Assembly (NCBI GenBank): GCA_036402075.1
Contig: DASWTP010000284.1
Coordinates: forward strand, 41,398 to 105,397
Source: Chryseosolibacter sp036402075
GTDB lineage: Bacteria; Bacteroidota; Bacteroidia; Cytophagales; Cyclobacteriaceae
Length of the DNA: 64,000 nt
Direction of reading: 5' to 3'
This document shows, one piece after another, positions 34,240-42,637 of the stretch (the stretch's first letter is position 1; every line of letters begins with the position of its first letter). The translations under genes and the position numbers were made by a program. The notes under the pieces are model-generated. The model was given only the letters and a program-made list of their open reading frames with translations. It did no database searches and was not told the DNA's origin.

Positions 34240-35297
34240 CGCGCAACATTCCACCGAACTACTTTCTCGAGTTTTGCCCGCTGCACAATCTTGATCTTAC
34301 CTGTCTCAATTTCAATAAGACCTTCGTCTTTGAACTCCGACAGCACACGAATCACCGACTCCGATGCTGTGCCTACCATTTTGGCAAGGTCGTCTCGAGA
34401 GATGGCAATGACTGATTTTGCATCTTTCAGCGTCTCTGATTTTAGCAATGCTTCGGCTGTCCGTTGTCGCACGGAGTTGTAAGCCAGGTTGAGAAGTTGT
34501 GACTCACGTTCAGCAACTTTTTTACACAACAAGTTTATGAAACTCTTTGACACATCGGGGTGACTTTGGATCATCAGCATAAAGTCATGCCGGGGTATCA
34601 TCACCAACTCGGAATCCTGCATGGCCACCGCGGACTCGCGATAGTTTTCATTTTCAAGGATTGGCTCAAAACCAAAAAAGTCATTCTCGGAATAGAGATT
34701 AGTGATCAGCTCTTTCCCATCAGGATGAGATTTGAAGGTTTTGATGTTGCCCGACTTAACAAAGTATACGTTAAGTGGCATATCGCCTTCCGTAAAAACC
34801 TCGGTCTTTTTTTTGAAGGCTTTCACTTTCTTATCTTTCCCCAAGTCTTTGATGTTGAGAACCTGCTTCGCATCCTTGATAAAGTTTTCAAGGCCTTCGG
34901 AAGAGTTTTCGTATTGTTTCTGCAGCATGGCATTCTTCCGAAGCCTCGCCTCTATCGCATTTAACAGGTCTGTGTCATCGAATGGCTTTGTCAGGTAATC
35001 ATCCGCGCCCAGGTTCATTCCCTTCCTGATATCTGTCTTTTCCGTTTTGGCAGTAAGAAAGATGAAGGGAATATTTGATGTAGCATCGTTCTTACTCAAA
35101 ATATGCAGAACACCATAACCGTCCAGTTCGGGCATCATGATGTCGCAAATAATGAGGTCTGGTTTTTCCTTTTGAGCAAGGTCTACACCTATCTTACCAT
35201 TTTCGGCTGCAACCACGTTGTAATTTGCAAGCGCTAAAATTTCAGCGGTGTTTTCCCGTACCTCGGGATTGTCTTCAATCAAAAGAATCTTTTTCAT
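34236..35297 (-). CDS. Receiver-Crp fusion transcription regulator
   Basis: 353 residues from ATG at 35297 (MKKILLIEDN); the longer frame overlaps the kinase gene. Receiver domain at 1-120 with E8/D9, phospho-acceptor D52 (ICDIMMPELDG), T82 and K104; linker; cyclic-nucleotide-binding-like barrel at about 150-255 (VFTEGDMPLNVYFVKSGNIK); Crp-type helix-turn-helix at about 285-330 (SRDDLAKMVGTASESVIRVLSEF). The recognition helix keeps Glu and Arg (SESVIR), as expected for TGA half-sites. It is encoded directly after the PAS kinase, only 1 nt from its stop. In effect FixJ-type input and FixK-type output are in one protein. Convergent with the cco operon. Confidence 0.92.
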   Translation of the reverse strand: MKKILLIEDNPEVRENTAEILALANYNVVAAENGKIGVDLAQKEKPDLIICDIMMPELDGYGVLHILSKNDATSNIPFIFLTAKTEKTDIRKGMNLGADDYLTKPFDDTDLLNAIEARLRKNAMLQKQYENSSEGLENFIKDAKQVLNIKDLGKDKKVKAFKKKTEVFTEGDMPLNVYFVKSGNIKTFKSHPDGKELITNLYSENDFFGFEPILENENYRESAVAMQDSELVMIPRHDFMLMIQSHPDVSKSFINLLCKKVAERESQLLNLAYNSVRQRTAEALLKSETLKDAKSVIAISRDDLAKMVGTASESVIRVLSEFKDEGLIEIETGKIKIVQRAKLEKVVRWNVAR

Positions 35298-35298
35298 T

Positions 35299-36534
35299 TT
35301 ATTGAATAGGGATAATGACGGTGAATACACTTCCTTTGCCGTATTCACTGCTAAAGGAAATAGTGCCCTCGAGCAGCTCAACGTATCGCTTTACAATATT
35401 TAATCCCAGGCCCGTTCCCTGCACGTTGCCGGCATTGCTCGCGCGGAAAAAACGGTCGAACATGTGCTTCTGATCTTCGAGAGGGATCCCAATTCCCTGG
35501 TCGCGGATCGCAAAGCCAATACTACTTTTGTCGGCAAAACATTCAACGACAATAGTTTTGTTCGCATCCGAATATTTGCTCGCGTTTGAGATCAGGTTAA
35601 ATAAGATGTTTCTCAGAATTCGTGGGTCTGAATTCACGGTCGTGACAGCATGACCACAATCGATCGTGAGCTGCTGACCCGGTTTGAGCGCTGGCGTAAT
35701 CTCTTCCTTGATCTCCGCGAGGAATTCCGATACCGGGACCGATTCTCTGTTGACATCGATCTTTCCTTCCTCGAGTTTTCCCAACGACAGGAAGTCATTT
35801 AGGATGGACGTCAGGTGGTTGACCGAAGACTTGATCCGTTGAACGTGTTTGGATACTTTATCGGGTTCGCTGCGGTCAATGTACTGGCTGATCAGCGAAG
35901 CAGAGCTCATGACGGTGCTCAATGGCGTCCTGAACTCATGAGAAGCGATGGACACGAACTTCGATTTCAGTTCATTTAATTCGCGCTCGCGGTCCAGCGC
36001 TTTGCGAGCTTCCTCCTCCGCTTTCTTGCGCTCGCTCACTTCCTTTTCCAGCGCTGTAATAGTAGAGTTTAAGTCCTCTGTTCTGGATTGCACTTTTTTC
36101 TCCAGTTCTGAAGCATATACGAGCAGCTGTTCTTCGCTGCGTTTCAGCGCTTCTTCGCCTTTTTTGCGCTCAGTGATGTCGCTTATAAACGCCATCACCA
36201 GCAGTTGGTTATCAATATGCGTGTAGCTTAAGCTGACGGAAACCGGGAATTGAGAACCATCTTTCCGCTGCGCAACCAGGTCGCGGCCCATTCCCATCGG
36301 CCTCGGTTCAGGATGGGCTGTAAAATTTTTGCGATATCCTACGTGGCGGGCACGCATATTACCAGGGAGAAGGTCCTCTACCGTAAGTCCTATCAAGGTA
36401 TTATTTCCATAGCCAAACATTCGCTCGGTGACTGGATTCGCCAGCAGAATTTTCCCGTTCTCATCAACCATAATGATGGCCTCCACTGAACTTTGGAAAA
36501 TCTGCCGGAAGGTTTCGTTTGATAAAAATGACAT
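35299..36534 (-). CDS. PAS-domain histidine kinase, FixL-like
   Basis: 411 residues. PAS domain at 1-122, coiled coil at about 125-185, HisKA with phospho-acceptor H199 (ASHEFRTPLSTV), and HATPase with NLISNASKYSD, DQGIGI and GTGLGLNIV. There are no membrane helices. The PAS segment aligns with the FixL heme domain: H64 (RARHVGY) matches the heme-ligating His200 of B. japonicum FixL (RSRHDSY) and R84 (GMGRDL) matches the O2-contacting Arg220, with the same 20-residue spacing. Many non-heme PAS domains also keep this pattern, so heme binding is plausible, not proven. Cognate regulator is the receiver-Crp gene directly downstream. Confidence 0.9.
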   Translation of the reverse strand: MSFLSNETFRQIFQSSVEAIIMVDENGKILLANPVTERMFGYGNNTLIGLTVEDLLPGNMRARHVGYRKNFTAHPEPRPMGMGRDLVAQRKDGSQFPVSVSLSYTHIDNQLLVMAFISDITERKKGEEALKRSEEQLLVYASELEKKVQSRTEDLNSTITALEKEVSERKKAEEEARKALDRERELNELKSKFVSIASHEFRTPLSTVMSSASLISQYIDRSEPDKVSKHVQRIKSSVNHLTSILNDFLSLGKLEEGKIDVNRESVPVSEFLAEIKEEITPALKPGQQLTIDCGHAVTTVNSDPRILRNILFNLISNASKYSDANKTIVVECFADKSSIGFAIRDQGIGIPLEDQKHMFDRFFRASNAGNVQGTGLGLNIVKRYVELLEGTISFSSEYGKGSVFTVIIPIQ

Positions 36535-36568
36535 TGTTCAACGCGATCTGGGCAAGATAAGAAAGGAC

Positions 36569-36633
36569 TGACAAAAATCAGCCTTTTTCTTGACTGAAAT
36601 CCTGATTTTCAGGCCAGAAACGGCCTAAGTTCG
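36569..36633 (+). promoter_or_regulatory. Tandem Crp/Fnr-type sites plus -7 element for usp pair
   Basis: TGACAAAAATCA (36569-36580) and the weaker TGACTGAAATCC (36591-36602) have centres 22 bp apart. The -7-like TAAGTTCG (36626-36633) is centred 33 bp after the second. Predicted leader about 13 nt before the ATG at 36650. The same region lies upstream of the divergent FixL-like kinase gene. Confidence 0.68.
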
Positions 36634-36649
36634 TGTTATTAAATCGCGT

Positions 36650-37090
36650 ATGAGACCAATATTGTGTGTCATTGACTTGAGTGAGACCTCCCTCCAGGTG
36701 CTGGAAGTGGCGGCCAAGATGGCTTATGCATATAAATCGCACCTGACGATCCTGTTCCCTTACCGCCTGATCAATAACGGGTATAAAGGTGAAATAGCAA
36801 AATTGAAAACAACGCTGGAACAGGAAGCAAAAGAAAAATTTCTGGCACTAAAGAAGCACGTTCCGTTGCTTGATCAGATATCGTTCGAATTCCAACCCGA
36901 AATTGGATTCCCGGCCGACCGTATTAACTCTTTTGTAAAGAGGAACAAGGTCGACTGCATTGTGATCAGTCAACGGCAGGCAAATTTGATGAATGAGGTA
37001 AATCACCTCACGCTTCAGTCTCTGATCGCTAACTCAAAATTGCCATTCACCATCGTGCCTGAAGAAATGGACACGGAAGTATTGTCGTAA
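36650..37090 (+). CDS. Single-domain universal stress protein, divergent
   Basis: 146 residues, one Usp fold (MRPILCVIDLSETSLQVLEVAAKMAY at the N-terminus, CIVISQRQANLMNEVNHLTLQSLIANSKLPFTIVP near the end). The nucleotide-binding pattern G-x2-G-x9-G(S/T) is missing, so it probably does not bind ATP. It starts the operon with the two-domain Usp gene 21 bp downstream and follows a paired Crp/Fnr-type promoter. Possibly a partner subunit of the two-domain protein (inference). Confidence 0.85.
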   Translation: MRPILCVIDLSETSLQVLEVAAKMAYAYKSHLTILFPYRLINNGYKGEIAKLKTTLEQEAKEKFLALKKHVPLLDQISFEFQPEIGFPADRINSFVKRNKVDCIVISQRQANLMNEVNHLTLQSLIANSKLPFTIVPEEMDTEVLS

Positions 37091-37111
37091 TCAATCATCA
37101 AAAAAAACTCA

Positions 37112-37969
37112 ATGAAAACCATCCTCATTCCAACAGACTTCTCGAAAGTCGCACAGGCCGCAACGAAAGTCGCTATCGGCATTGCTAAACGCGCTTCCGC
37201 CCGTCTTCTGTTATTGCATATCATTGAACGCCCCGACCCCGTTTCGTTCAACGTTGAAGGGCAGATCAGCGAACCGACAAACTGGGAAGACAAGCTGTTT
37301 ACCGCCAGATTGATTGAGAAAGCTAAAAAGGAAATTGCGGCCGTCACGAATGAAGCAAGTCTCGAAGGGGTAAAGGTAAAGTCCGAACTTCGACTCGGAA
37401 ATCCTTTTCATGGAATGAGGGAAGTGATCACGGAACACGAGGTTGACCTGGTTGTGATGGGCACATCGGGTCGTTCGAAGCTCGAAGAGATGATCATCGG
37501 TTCCAATACAGAGAAGGTAATTCGTCATGCATCCTGCCCGGTGTTGACGGTCCACGAAAAAGCCGGACAAGCCGACTTCAAGAATATCGTATACGCTACC
37601 TCGATGAGTGATGACGAAAAAGAATTTGCTGAGGTGGTGAGAAATACACAGGCAATGTATGGTTCCACCATTCACCTTGTACGCATCAACACCCCTCAAA
37701 ATTTTCAGAGCGACACGGTCGTTAGAAAAGTAATGGCAGACTTTGCAAAAAAGATCAAGTTGAAGAATTTCACACTCAACGTTTTTAACGATTATTCTGA
37801 GGAACAAGGCATTCTGCACTTTGCCAGCCAGATCGATGCTGATCTTGTAGCAATGGCAACGCACGGCCGAAAAGGGTTTGCCCATGTTCTCGCAGGAAGC
37901 ATTGCCGAAGAGGTCGCTAACCACTCGATCAGGCCGGTGCTTACTTACGTAACCAAAAGAAAAAGTTGA
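37112..37969 (+). CDS. Universal stress protein, two Usp domains
   Basis: 285 residues with two Usp domains (about 1-145 and 150-283). Both keep ATP-binding motifs: GTSGRSKLEEMIIGSNT (second Gly replaced by Lys-region residues) and GTHGRKGFAHVLAGSIAE (canonical). Similar in layout and sequence to the Usp at 5684-6532, so the two are paralogues under the same kind of promoter. Cytosolic stress or hypoxia protein; exact role unknown. Confidence 0.88.
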   Translation: MKTILIPTDFSKVAQAATKVAIGIAKRASARLLLLHIIERPDPVSFNVEGQISEPTNWEDKLFTARLIEKAKKEIAAVTNEASLEGVKVKSELRLGNPFHGMREVITEHEVDLVVMGTSGRSKLEEMIIGSNTEKVIRHASCPVLTVHEKAGQADFKNIVYATSMSDDEKEFAEVVRNTQAMYGSTIHLVRINTPQNFQSDTVVRKVMADFAKKIKLKNFTLNVFNDYSEEQGILHFASQIDADLVAMATHGRKGFAHVLAGSIAEEVANHSIRPVLTYVTKRKS

Positions 37970-38022
37970 AGCACGAATAACACAAGGCCTTCCTTACCTG
38001 GAGGCTTATGTTCTCGCTTGCG

Positions 38023-38976
38023 CTAGATTGTCTTCAGGTAGTCGGCACTTTTCTTCAGTGCAACTTCAGGACTTGCCACCATATCCTGCTCGACAAAAAA
38101 GTGCTTGACCCCGGATGCCTGCCCTTGTGTTATTATGGCTTTCAAGTCGAGCACGCCACTTCCTGCAGTTGTCATGTAAGGAAACAGTTCGATCCATTGT
38201 TGCGGATCGCCACCATCGCCTGAAAATGTTTTCTTTTCTTTCATATCTTTTACGTGCATGAGGTGGTACCGCCCGGCATATTTTTTCAGGTACTCGACAG
38301 GGTCGGCTCCTCCAGCCGTTGTCCAGTAAACATCCATTTCAAGAAGCACCGTGTTCGGGTCGGTCATTTCTAGAAGCATCGTGATCGGCACCGTGCCGTC
38401 TATGGGTCTAAAGCCGTAGCCATGGTTATGATAGGCAAACTTAAGGTTATGCTTCTTCGCGCTCTCTCCTATCGAATTAAAATCATCAGCAACCCGTTTG
38501 TAGTCATCAAGCGTTTTCCGCTTCTGGGCGGGGATCGCAGGCAGACACACATACTCGAATCCCAGCACCGATGATGCCTGCGCCAATCCTTCCATGTTTT
38601 GTTGCAGCGTATCATAATCGGTATGCACGGATGGAATGGTCATCCCATGTTTTTTCATAATGTCGCGAACCTCATTAACGCCAAGCCCGAAATAACCGCT
38701 TCCACTGAAGCCAAGCGATGGTGTCACCTGCGCCCAACTCTTCTTGGCAGACTCTGCACTAAACGGGAAAGGTCCGAATAACTCAATTTCCTTGTACCCC
38801 ATGACCGACAAGATCTGAATTGCTTTTGCGAAGTCGGACTCAAGCAATTTCGGGAGTGAGAACAGCTGGATGCCGATGTTTTTCAGTGCCGAAAGATCTC
38901 TCGCAAACGGGCTGGTGATAAAGAATGATGATGCCGCCAACGCACCTGATGATTGTATGAATTCGCGTCTTTTCAT
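38023..38976 (-). CDS. Secreted sugar phosphate isomerase/epimerase-like protein
   Basis: 317 residues. Twin-arginine-type leader (MKRREFIQSSGALAASSFF), then a xylose-isomerase-like TIM barrel (MGYKEIELFG, HTDYDTL, FAYHNHGYGF, VLLEMDVYWTTAGG, HLMHVKDM, VEQDM) with metal ligands Glu/Asp/His in these motifs. Such exported TIM-barrel proteins in Bacteroidota act in sugar or inositol metabolism; the substrate is not known. A 21-bp palindrome shared with the GH3 gene sits directly upstream of its ATG. Confidence 0.85.
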   Translation of the reverse strand: MKRREFIQSSGALAASSFFITSPFARDLSALKNIGIQLFSLPKLLESDFAKAIQILSVMGYKEIELFGPFPFSAESAKKSWAQVTPSLGFSGSGYFGLGVNEVRDIMKKHGMTIPSVHTDYDTLQQNMEGLAQASSVLGFEYVCLPAIPAQKRKTLDDYKRVADDFNSIGESAKKHNLKFAYHNHGYGFRPIDGTVPITMLLEMTDPNTVLLEMDVYWTTAGGADPVEYLKKYAGRYHLMHVKDMKEKKTFSGDGGDPQQWIELFPYMTTAGSGVLDLKAIITQGQASGVKHFFVEQDMVASPEVALKKSADYLKTI

Positions 38977-38997
38977 ATCGTGTATATTTTACACAAT
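38977..38997. promoter_or_regulatory. 21-bp palindromic operator shared with GH3 gene
   Basis: ATCGTGTA-N5-TACACAAT, 8-bp arms with one mismatch. It abuts the ATG of the TIM-barrel gene. The same sequence type, with perfect arms, lies 15 bp upstream of the GH3 gene (49566-49586). The position fits a repressor operator for a carbohydrate regulator not present in this window. Confidence 0.5.
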
Positions 38998-39169
38998 GTA
39001 CTCAATATTCAACCATCACCCAACTTGTGTTACCCCAAACTTTACGAAGACTGAACATTTAACCACGCAGCCACCATGCGCACCGTTTGAATACACTTGA
39101 ATCGAGCTGGTATGGTACACAATGGATAATGGTTACACGTTCGCGTACCTTAACTAAAAATCAAAACAC

Positions 39170-40258
39170 ATGAAAACTTTACTTGCCTTCCGAATCATCA
39201 TGATGTTGTGCATAACAACATTTGGGTCAGTTGTGCTGTCACAGCCCATCACATCTCCGCGAACTGCCAGCCCCGCGGCTACTGTCAGGCAAACCATTGG
39301 CATTTCTACTGTGGAAGTTCGTTATTCACGACCAGCCGTAAAAGGCCGCCAGATCTGGGGAGCCCTTGTACCCTATGGTTGGAACAAGCAAGGCTTTGGT
39401 TCTGGCAAAGAAGCGCCATGGCGTGCAGGAGCAAACGAGAATACTGTGGTGACGCTTTCGCACCCGGCAAGAATTGAAGGTGTATCTGTGCCGGCCGGAA
39501 CGTATGGGTTGTTCTTCGTAATCAACCAGGACAATTCAGGTGAAGTGGTCCTTTCGAAAGAAAACCAGTCGTGGGGAAGTTTTTGGTATGATGCTGAAAA
39601 AGATCAGATGCGCGCAAAAATTCAAGTTCGGGAAAATGCCCACACCGAATTTTTAACCTATGATTTTATCAATCTTGAGAAAAATACTGGCGAGCTGGTT
39701 TTGAATTGGGAAAAGAAACAGTTCCCGGTTAAGATCGAATTTGCGGTAGATGAGATCGTGATGGCGAATGCGGAGCAGGAACTGAAAGGACCGACCGGTT
39801 TCACGCCCCAGGGATTTACGAGCGCTGCAAACTATGCCCTGCAAAACAACGTGAATCATGAGAAAGCTCTTCGCTGGATTGACCAGGCAATTGCGCAAAA
39901 CAATACTTTTGCAACGAAGCGAATCAAAGCCGGCCTCCTGCGCCAGACCGGCAAAAAAGATGAAGCTGAAAAGTTGTTAAAGGAAGCGATGGCAGCAGCC
40001 ACCGAAGTTGAGCTCAATGCTTACGGCTACCAGCTCATCGGCCAGAACGAAGTTGACAAAGCGATTGAAGTTTTTATCCTGAATACGGAAAGGAATCCGA
40101 AAAGCGCGAATGCCTTCGATAGTTTAGGCGAGGCTTATGCCACCAAAGGTGATAAAACCAACGCCATTAAGAATTTCAAAAAGTCCTTGAGTCTTAATCC
40201 ACCAGACAACGTAAGAATTAATTCCGAGAAATTCCTGAAACAGTTTGGGGCAATGTAG
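39170..40258 (+). CDS. DUF2911 protein with C-terminal TPR repeats
   Basis: 362 residues. Sec signal (about 1-24), DUF2911 domain at about 30-185 (SPRTASPAATVRQTIGISTVEVRYSRPAVKGRQIWG, VPYGWNKQGFG, WRAGANENTVVTLS, VPAGTYGLF), then a TPR region at about 215-355 (EKALRWIDQAIAQN, DEAEKLLKEA, AFDSLGEAYATKGDKTNAIKNFKKSL). Exported, function of DUF2911 unknown. A strong terminator follows at 40280-40314. Confidence 0.9.
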   Translation: MKTLLAFRIIMMLCITTFGSVVLSQPITSPRTASPAATVRQTIGISTVEVRYSRPAVKGRQIWGALVPYGWNKQGFGSGKEAPWRAGANENTVVTLSHPARIEGVSVPAGTYGLFFVINQDNSGEVVLSKENQSWGSFWYDAEKDQMRAKIQVRENAHTEFLTYDFINLEKNTGELVLNWEKKQFPVKIEFAVDEIVMANAEQELKGPTGFTPQGFTSAANYALQNNVNHEKALRWIDQAIAQNNTFATKRIKAGLLRQTGKKDEAEKLLKEAMAAATEVELNAYGYQLIGQNEVDKAIEVFILNTERNPKSANAFDSLGEAYATKGDKTNAIKNFKKSLSLNPPDNVRINSEKFLKQFGAM

Positions 40259-40279
40259 TCCGTGACGACAATACATTAT

Positions 40280-40316
40280 AGCGAGCTGCAAATCGGTTGT
40301 AGCTCGCTTTTTGTTT
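40280..40316 (+). terminator. Rho-independent terminator of DUF2911 gene
   Basis: AGCGAGCTGCAA (40280-40291) pairs with TTGTAGCTCGCT (40297-40308) with one G-U pair and a 5-nt loop, followed by a run of T. Confidence 0.88.
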
Positions 40317-40358
40317 TATGCAGCGTTTACCGGAACCCGCTGCGTTCAAAAAAGAAAA

Positions 40359-40385
40359 AGGTGTGAAGGAAGCTCCCGCACACCT
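40359..40385 (-). terminator. Rho-independent terminator of DUF4114 gene
   Basis: On the minus strand AGGTGTG (40385-40379) pairs with CACACCT (40365-40359), followed by a T-rich tract at 40358-40348. It ends the gene at 40406-41113. Confidence 0.75.
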
Positions 40386-40405
40386 TTTCAAAAACGTTGA
40401 TTCGA

Positions 40406-41113
40406 CTAATATTCTTTCACACCAGTAATGTCGAAGTTTGTCACTTCAGCCTCTGTCGTGTTATCGGTTACAGTAAAAATGATGTCGTTATAATCCTTAT
40501 CGCTTGACGTAGATGTCAGGACATCCTCGAAGGAAAGAACAATATCGCCAAGTTCCTTATGCTTATACAACACATGCTGTTGTTCACCGTTCGGATTAAG
40601 TTCAGAATTTGTAAAGAAGGTTTGGCGGTCGTAGTGGATCTGGCCGCGATCCCAGCCATCAATGATCAGGAAAAATCCAATCACTGTTCCTGCAGGGAAC
40701 TTGCTTTCACCGAGACGAAGTCTGTCTCCCTGCCGCAGCACGCGCTGAGACACATGCGGAAACAGGATGTTCATTTTAATGTCGGATGCATTGGTTGGTT
40801 TTGTTCCAGCAGTATATGAATACCAGCCAAACGTATTGGAAAGGCTGGCCCCTTCGGAAATGAAGGTCACATAAACATCCGATTCACTCTTTAGTACAAT
40901 TTCTTTTCTGGTACCGGCTTCGAACAACTCCGGCTTGGCAGTTTTAACATTTTTGCTCTCCGGAAAATCTGCCATGATTTCCTGGAATAATGCAAGGCGC
41001 TCACCCGTTGCCACGATATCATCAGGTCTCTCACTGATTCCCCCTTCTCTATCGCAAGAGCCAAAGGAGATAATCACGGCCGCACACAAACAATTGATGA
41101 CTAAACTTTTCAT
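40406..41113 (-). CDS. DUF4114 domain lipoprotein
   Basis: 235 residues. Lipoprotein signal with Cys in ISFGSC, then a DUF4114-like beta domain ending in the hallmark SDKDYNDIIFTVT. Residues such as GTVIGFFLIIDGW also fit. Envelope protein, probably calcium-binding through the Asp-rich C-terminal motif (family feature). Function unknown. Confidence 0.82.
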   Translation of the reverse strand: MKSLVINCLCAAVIISFGSCDREGGISERPDDIVATGERLALFQEIMADFPESKNVKTAKPELFEAGTRKEIVLKSESDVYVTFISEGASLSNTFGWYSYTAGTKPTNASDIKMNILFPHVSQRVLRQGDRLRLGESKFPAGTVIGFFLIIDGWDRGQIHYDRQTFFTNSELNPNGEQQHVLYKHKELGDIVLSFEDVLTSTSSDKDYNDIIFTVTDNTTEAEVTNFDITGVKEY

Positions 41114-41408
41114 AAGGAATTTGGTATGTAAAATAATTACAGGTACTGCTGATAAAGGTGATGCCAGCCCATGGCCGCGCCCTTAAATTCCCGATTATTG
41201 CCGTTATCCGGGCAATTATGCCGCTTGAAGGCTTAAAATCGTGGGTAAAAAATTCCATGACGAATGTTTTTTCGGAATTTCTGGCTCCTCAATTAAACTT
41301 TATCGGGTATTTGTCGTACAACAAAACACCTGCTTCGGTTAACCGGCTATTGCTGGTCTGATGAACCTCCCCTACGAGAAGCGTTGATACCCCTCAACTC
41401 CGCTTTCC

Positions 41409-42197
41409 ATGAAACTCAACGTTAACGAACTTGCTAATCATTCCTGGGATGACATCATCTTTGAAAATCGAAATCGCGATTATGGTGCTTATCCACTTCG
41501 GAAAAACTATTCACTCAATATTGCCACTGGAGTTGCGATTACCGCAGTAGCTGTTGTCTTCGTATTGCTGCTTCCCTCTATTATGCGCTGGCTGGCTACC
41601 GAAGAGACCCCTGTCTCGGCACCGAAAAAGCTTGTGTATACAGAGCTGATGGCGCCACCACCGATCGACAAACCAAAACCGCCTCCACCGCAAGTCGTAC
41701 TGCCCAAATTGCAAAAGGTAATTAAGTTCGTTCCTCCCAGGGTGGTAAAAGAAACTATCAGCGAAGAAGTACCTACAATTGAAGAGTTAAAAGTGAATGA
41801 GGTTGCTGCCGTTGCCGTAGATGGCGATACGGACGTTGTATTTGATGAACCGGTGGAAGAAGTGGTAGCGGAGAATCCTGATGAAATCTTTACAGTGGTT
41901 GAACAGCAACCGGAGTTTGCCGGTGGTTATGATGCCCTTGCAGAGTACCTTCGTTCGAACATGCAGTATCCGAAGATGGCGCGCAAGATGGGCATTGAAG
42001 GAACCGTTCATGTCAGCTTCTTGGTAAGCAAGACAGGAGCAATAAGCGAAGTAAAGGTTTTGCGTGGTATCATGGCTGAATGCGATAAGGAAGCGATTCG
42101 GGTCGTTGAAAAAATGCCCGCCTGGAAGCCCGGCAAACAAAACGGGCATCCGGTTCACGTTCGCCTTGTTATGCCGCTAAAATTCCGTCTCAACTAG
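41409..42197 (+). CDS. TonB-family energy transducer
   Basis: 262 residues. Cytoplasmic N-terminus with NRDYGAYPLRKNY typical of Bacteroidota TonB proteins, one membrane helix at about 33-57, a Pro-rich segment (PPPIDKPKPPPP, about 78-95), an acidic linker, and a TonB C-terminal domain at about 175-262 (YPKMARKMGIEGTVHVSFLVSKTGAI, MPAWKPGKQNG). It transfers proton-motive energy to outer-membrane receptors. No exbB or exbD gene is next to it. Confidence 0.93.
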   Translation: MKLNVNELANHSWDDIIFENRNRDYGAYPLRKNYSLNIATGVAITAVAVVFVLLLPSIMRWLATEETPVSAPKKLVYTELMAPPPIDKPKPPPPQVVLPKLQKVIKFVPPRVVKETISEEVPTIEELKVNEVAAVAVDGDTDVVFDEPVEEVVAENPDEIFTVVEQQPEFAGGYDALAEYLRSNMQYPKMARKMGIEGTVHVSFLVSKTGAISEVKVLRGIMAECDKEAIRVVEKMPAWKPGKQNGHPVHVRLVMPLKFRLN

Positions 42198-42637
42198 TTT
42201 TTACAGAATTTTTTTCTTTATCTACCTCGGCTCATTCACATTGCGCGTTGCGTGCCGTCCAATTACGCATTTTTCTATTTTTGCAAGAGCGCTTCAAAAA
42301 TCCATTGTTTTGGTACACTTCACAAACCGTTGCTTCGAGAGATGTTAAGCAGCACTTCCTCCTATCGACCTTGTCACGTTGATAGTTCAACCCATCGCTC
42401 TGTAATGCTACTCATGCTTGTCTAGCGGTACTTACCCGGCAAAAACTCGCAGTATCGTTAAACTCGAGACGTGCAACTACAGCTGGTTAGTACGGAAGTA
42501 AAATGCTTTTCGTCAAACGGATTACTTACAGATGAGACGACTCCCTGTCGTCTTCAGAAATTAGGATGAGCCTGTGCCCGACCTTTGTGTTCGTCCCGAT
42601 GATTGTGCATCGGGGATTTAACCAAGAGGAACGAGAC
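42198..42637. other. Long intergenic region before the esterase gene
   Basis: 440 bp without a convincing gene. The last 110 bp hold a hairpin at 42535-42553 (AGACGAC/GTCGTCT), a -7-like GACCTTTG at 42580-42587 and a second hairpin at 42595-42614. Nothing recognised in 42198-42530. Confidence 0.5.
42580..42614 (+). promoter_or_regulatory. -7 element and 5' stem-loop of the esterase gene
   Basis: GACCTTTG (42580-42587) differs by one base from TAnnTTTG. The predicted transcript start near 42595 is also the first base of a perfect 7-bp stem (CCCGATG/CATCGGG, loop of 6). A purine-rich AAGAGG at 42624 leads to the ATG at 42638. A 5' terminal stem-loop can stabilise mRNA; the role here is inference. 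Confidence 0.4.

Noticed and set aside
39103..39123. TACACAAT half-site resembling the 21-bp palindrome, upstream of the DUF2911 gene
   Set aside because: The left arm is absent, so it is only a half match.
41385..41396. TGATACCCCTCA matches TGA-N6-TCA upstream of the TonB gene
   Set aside because: Its centre is only 18 bp from the ATG, flanks lack the ATGA/TCAT extension, and about 16 chance matches of this core are expected in 64 kb.
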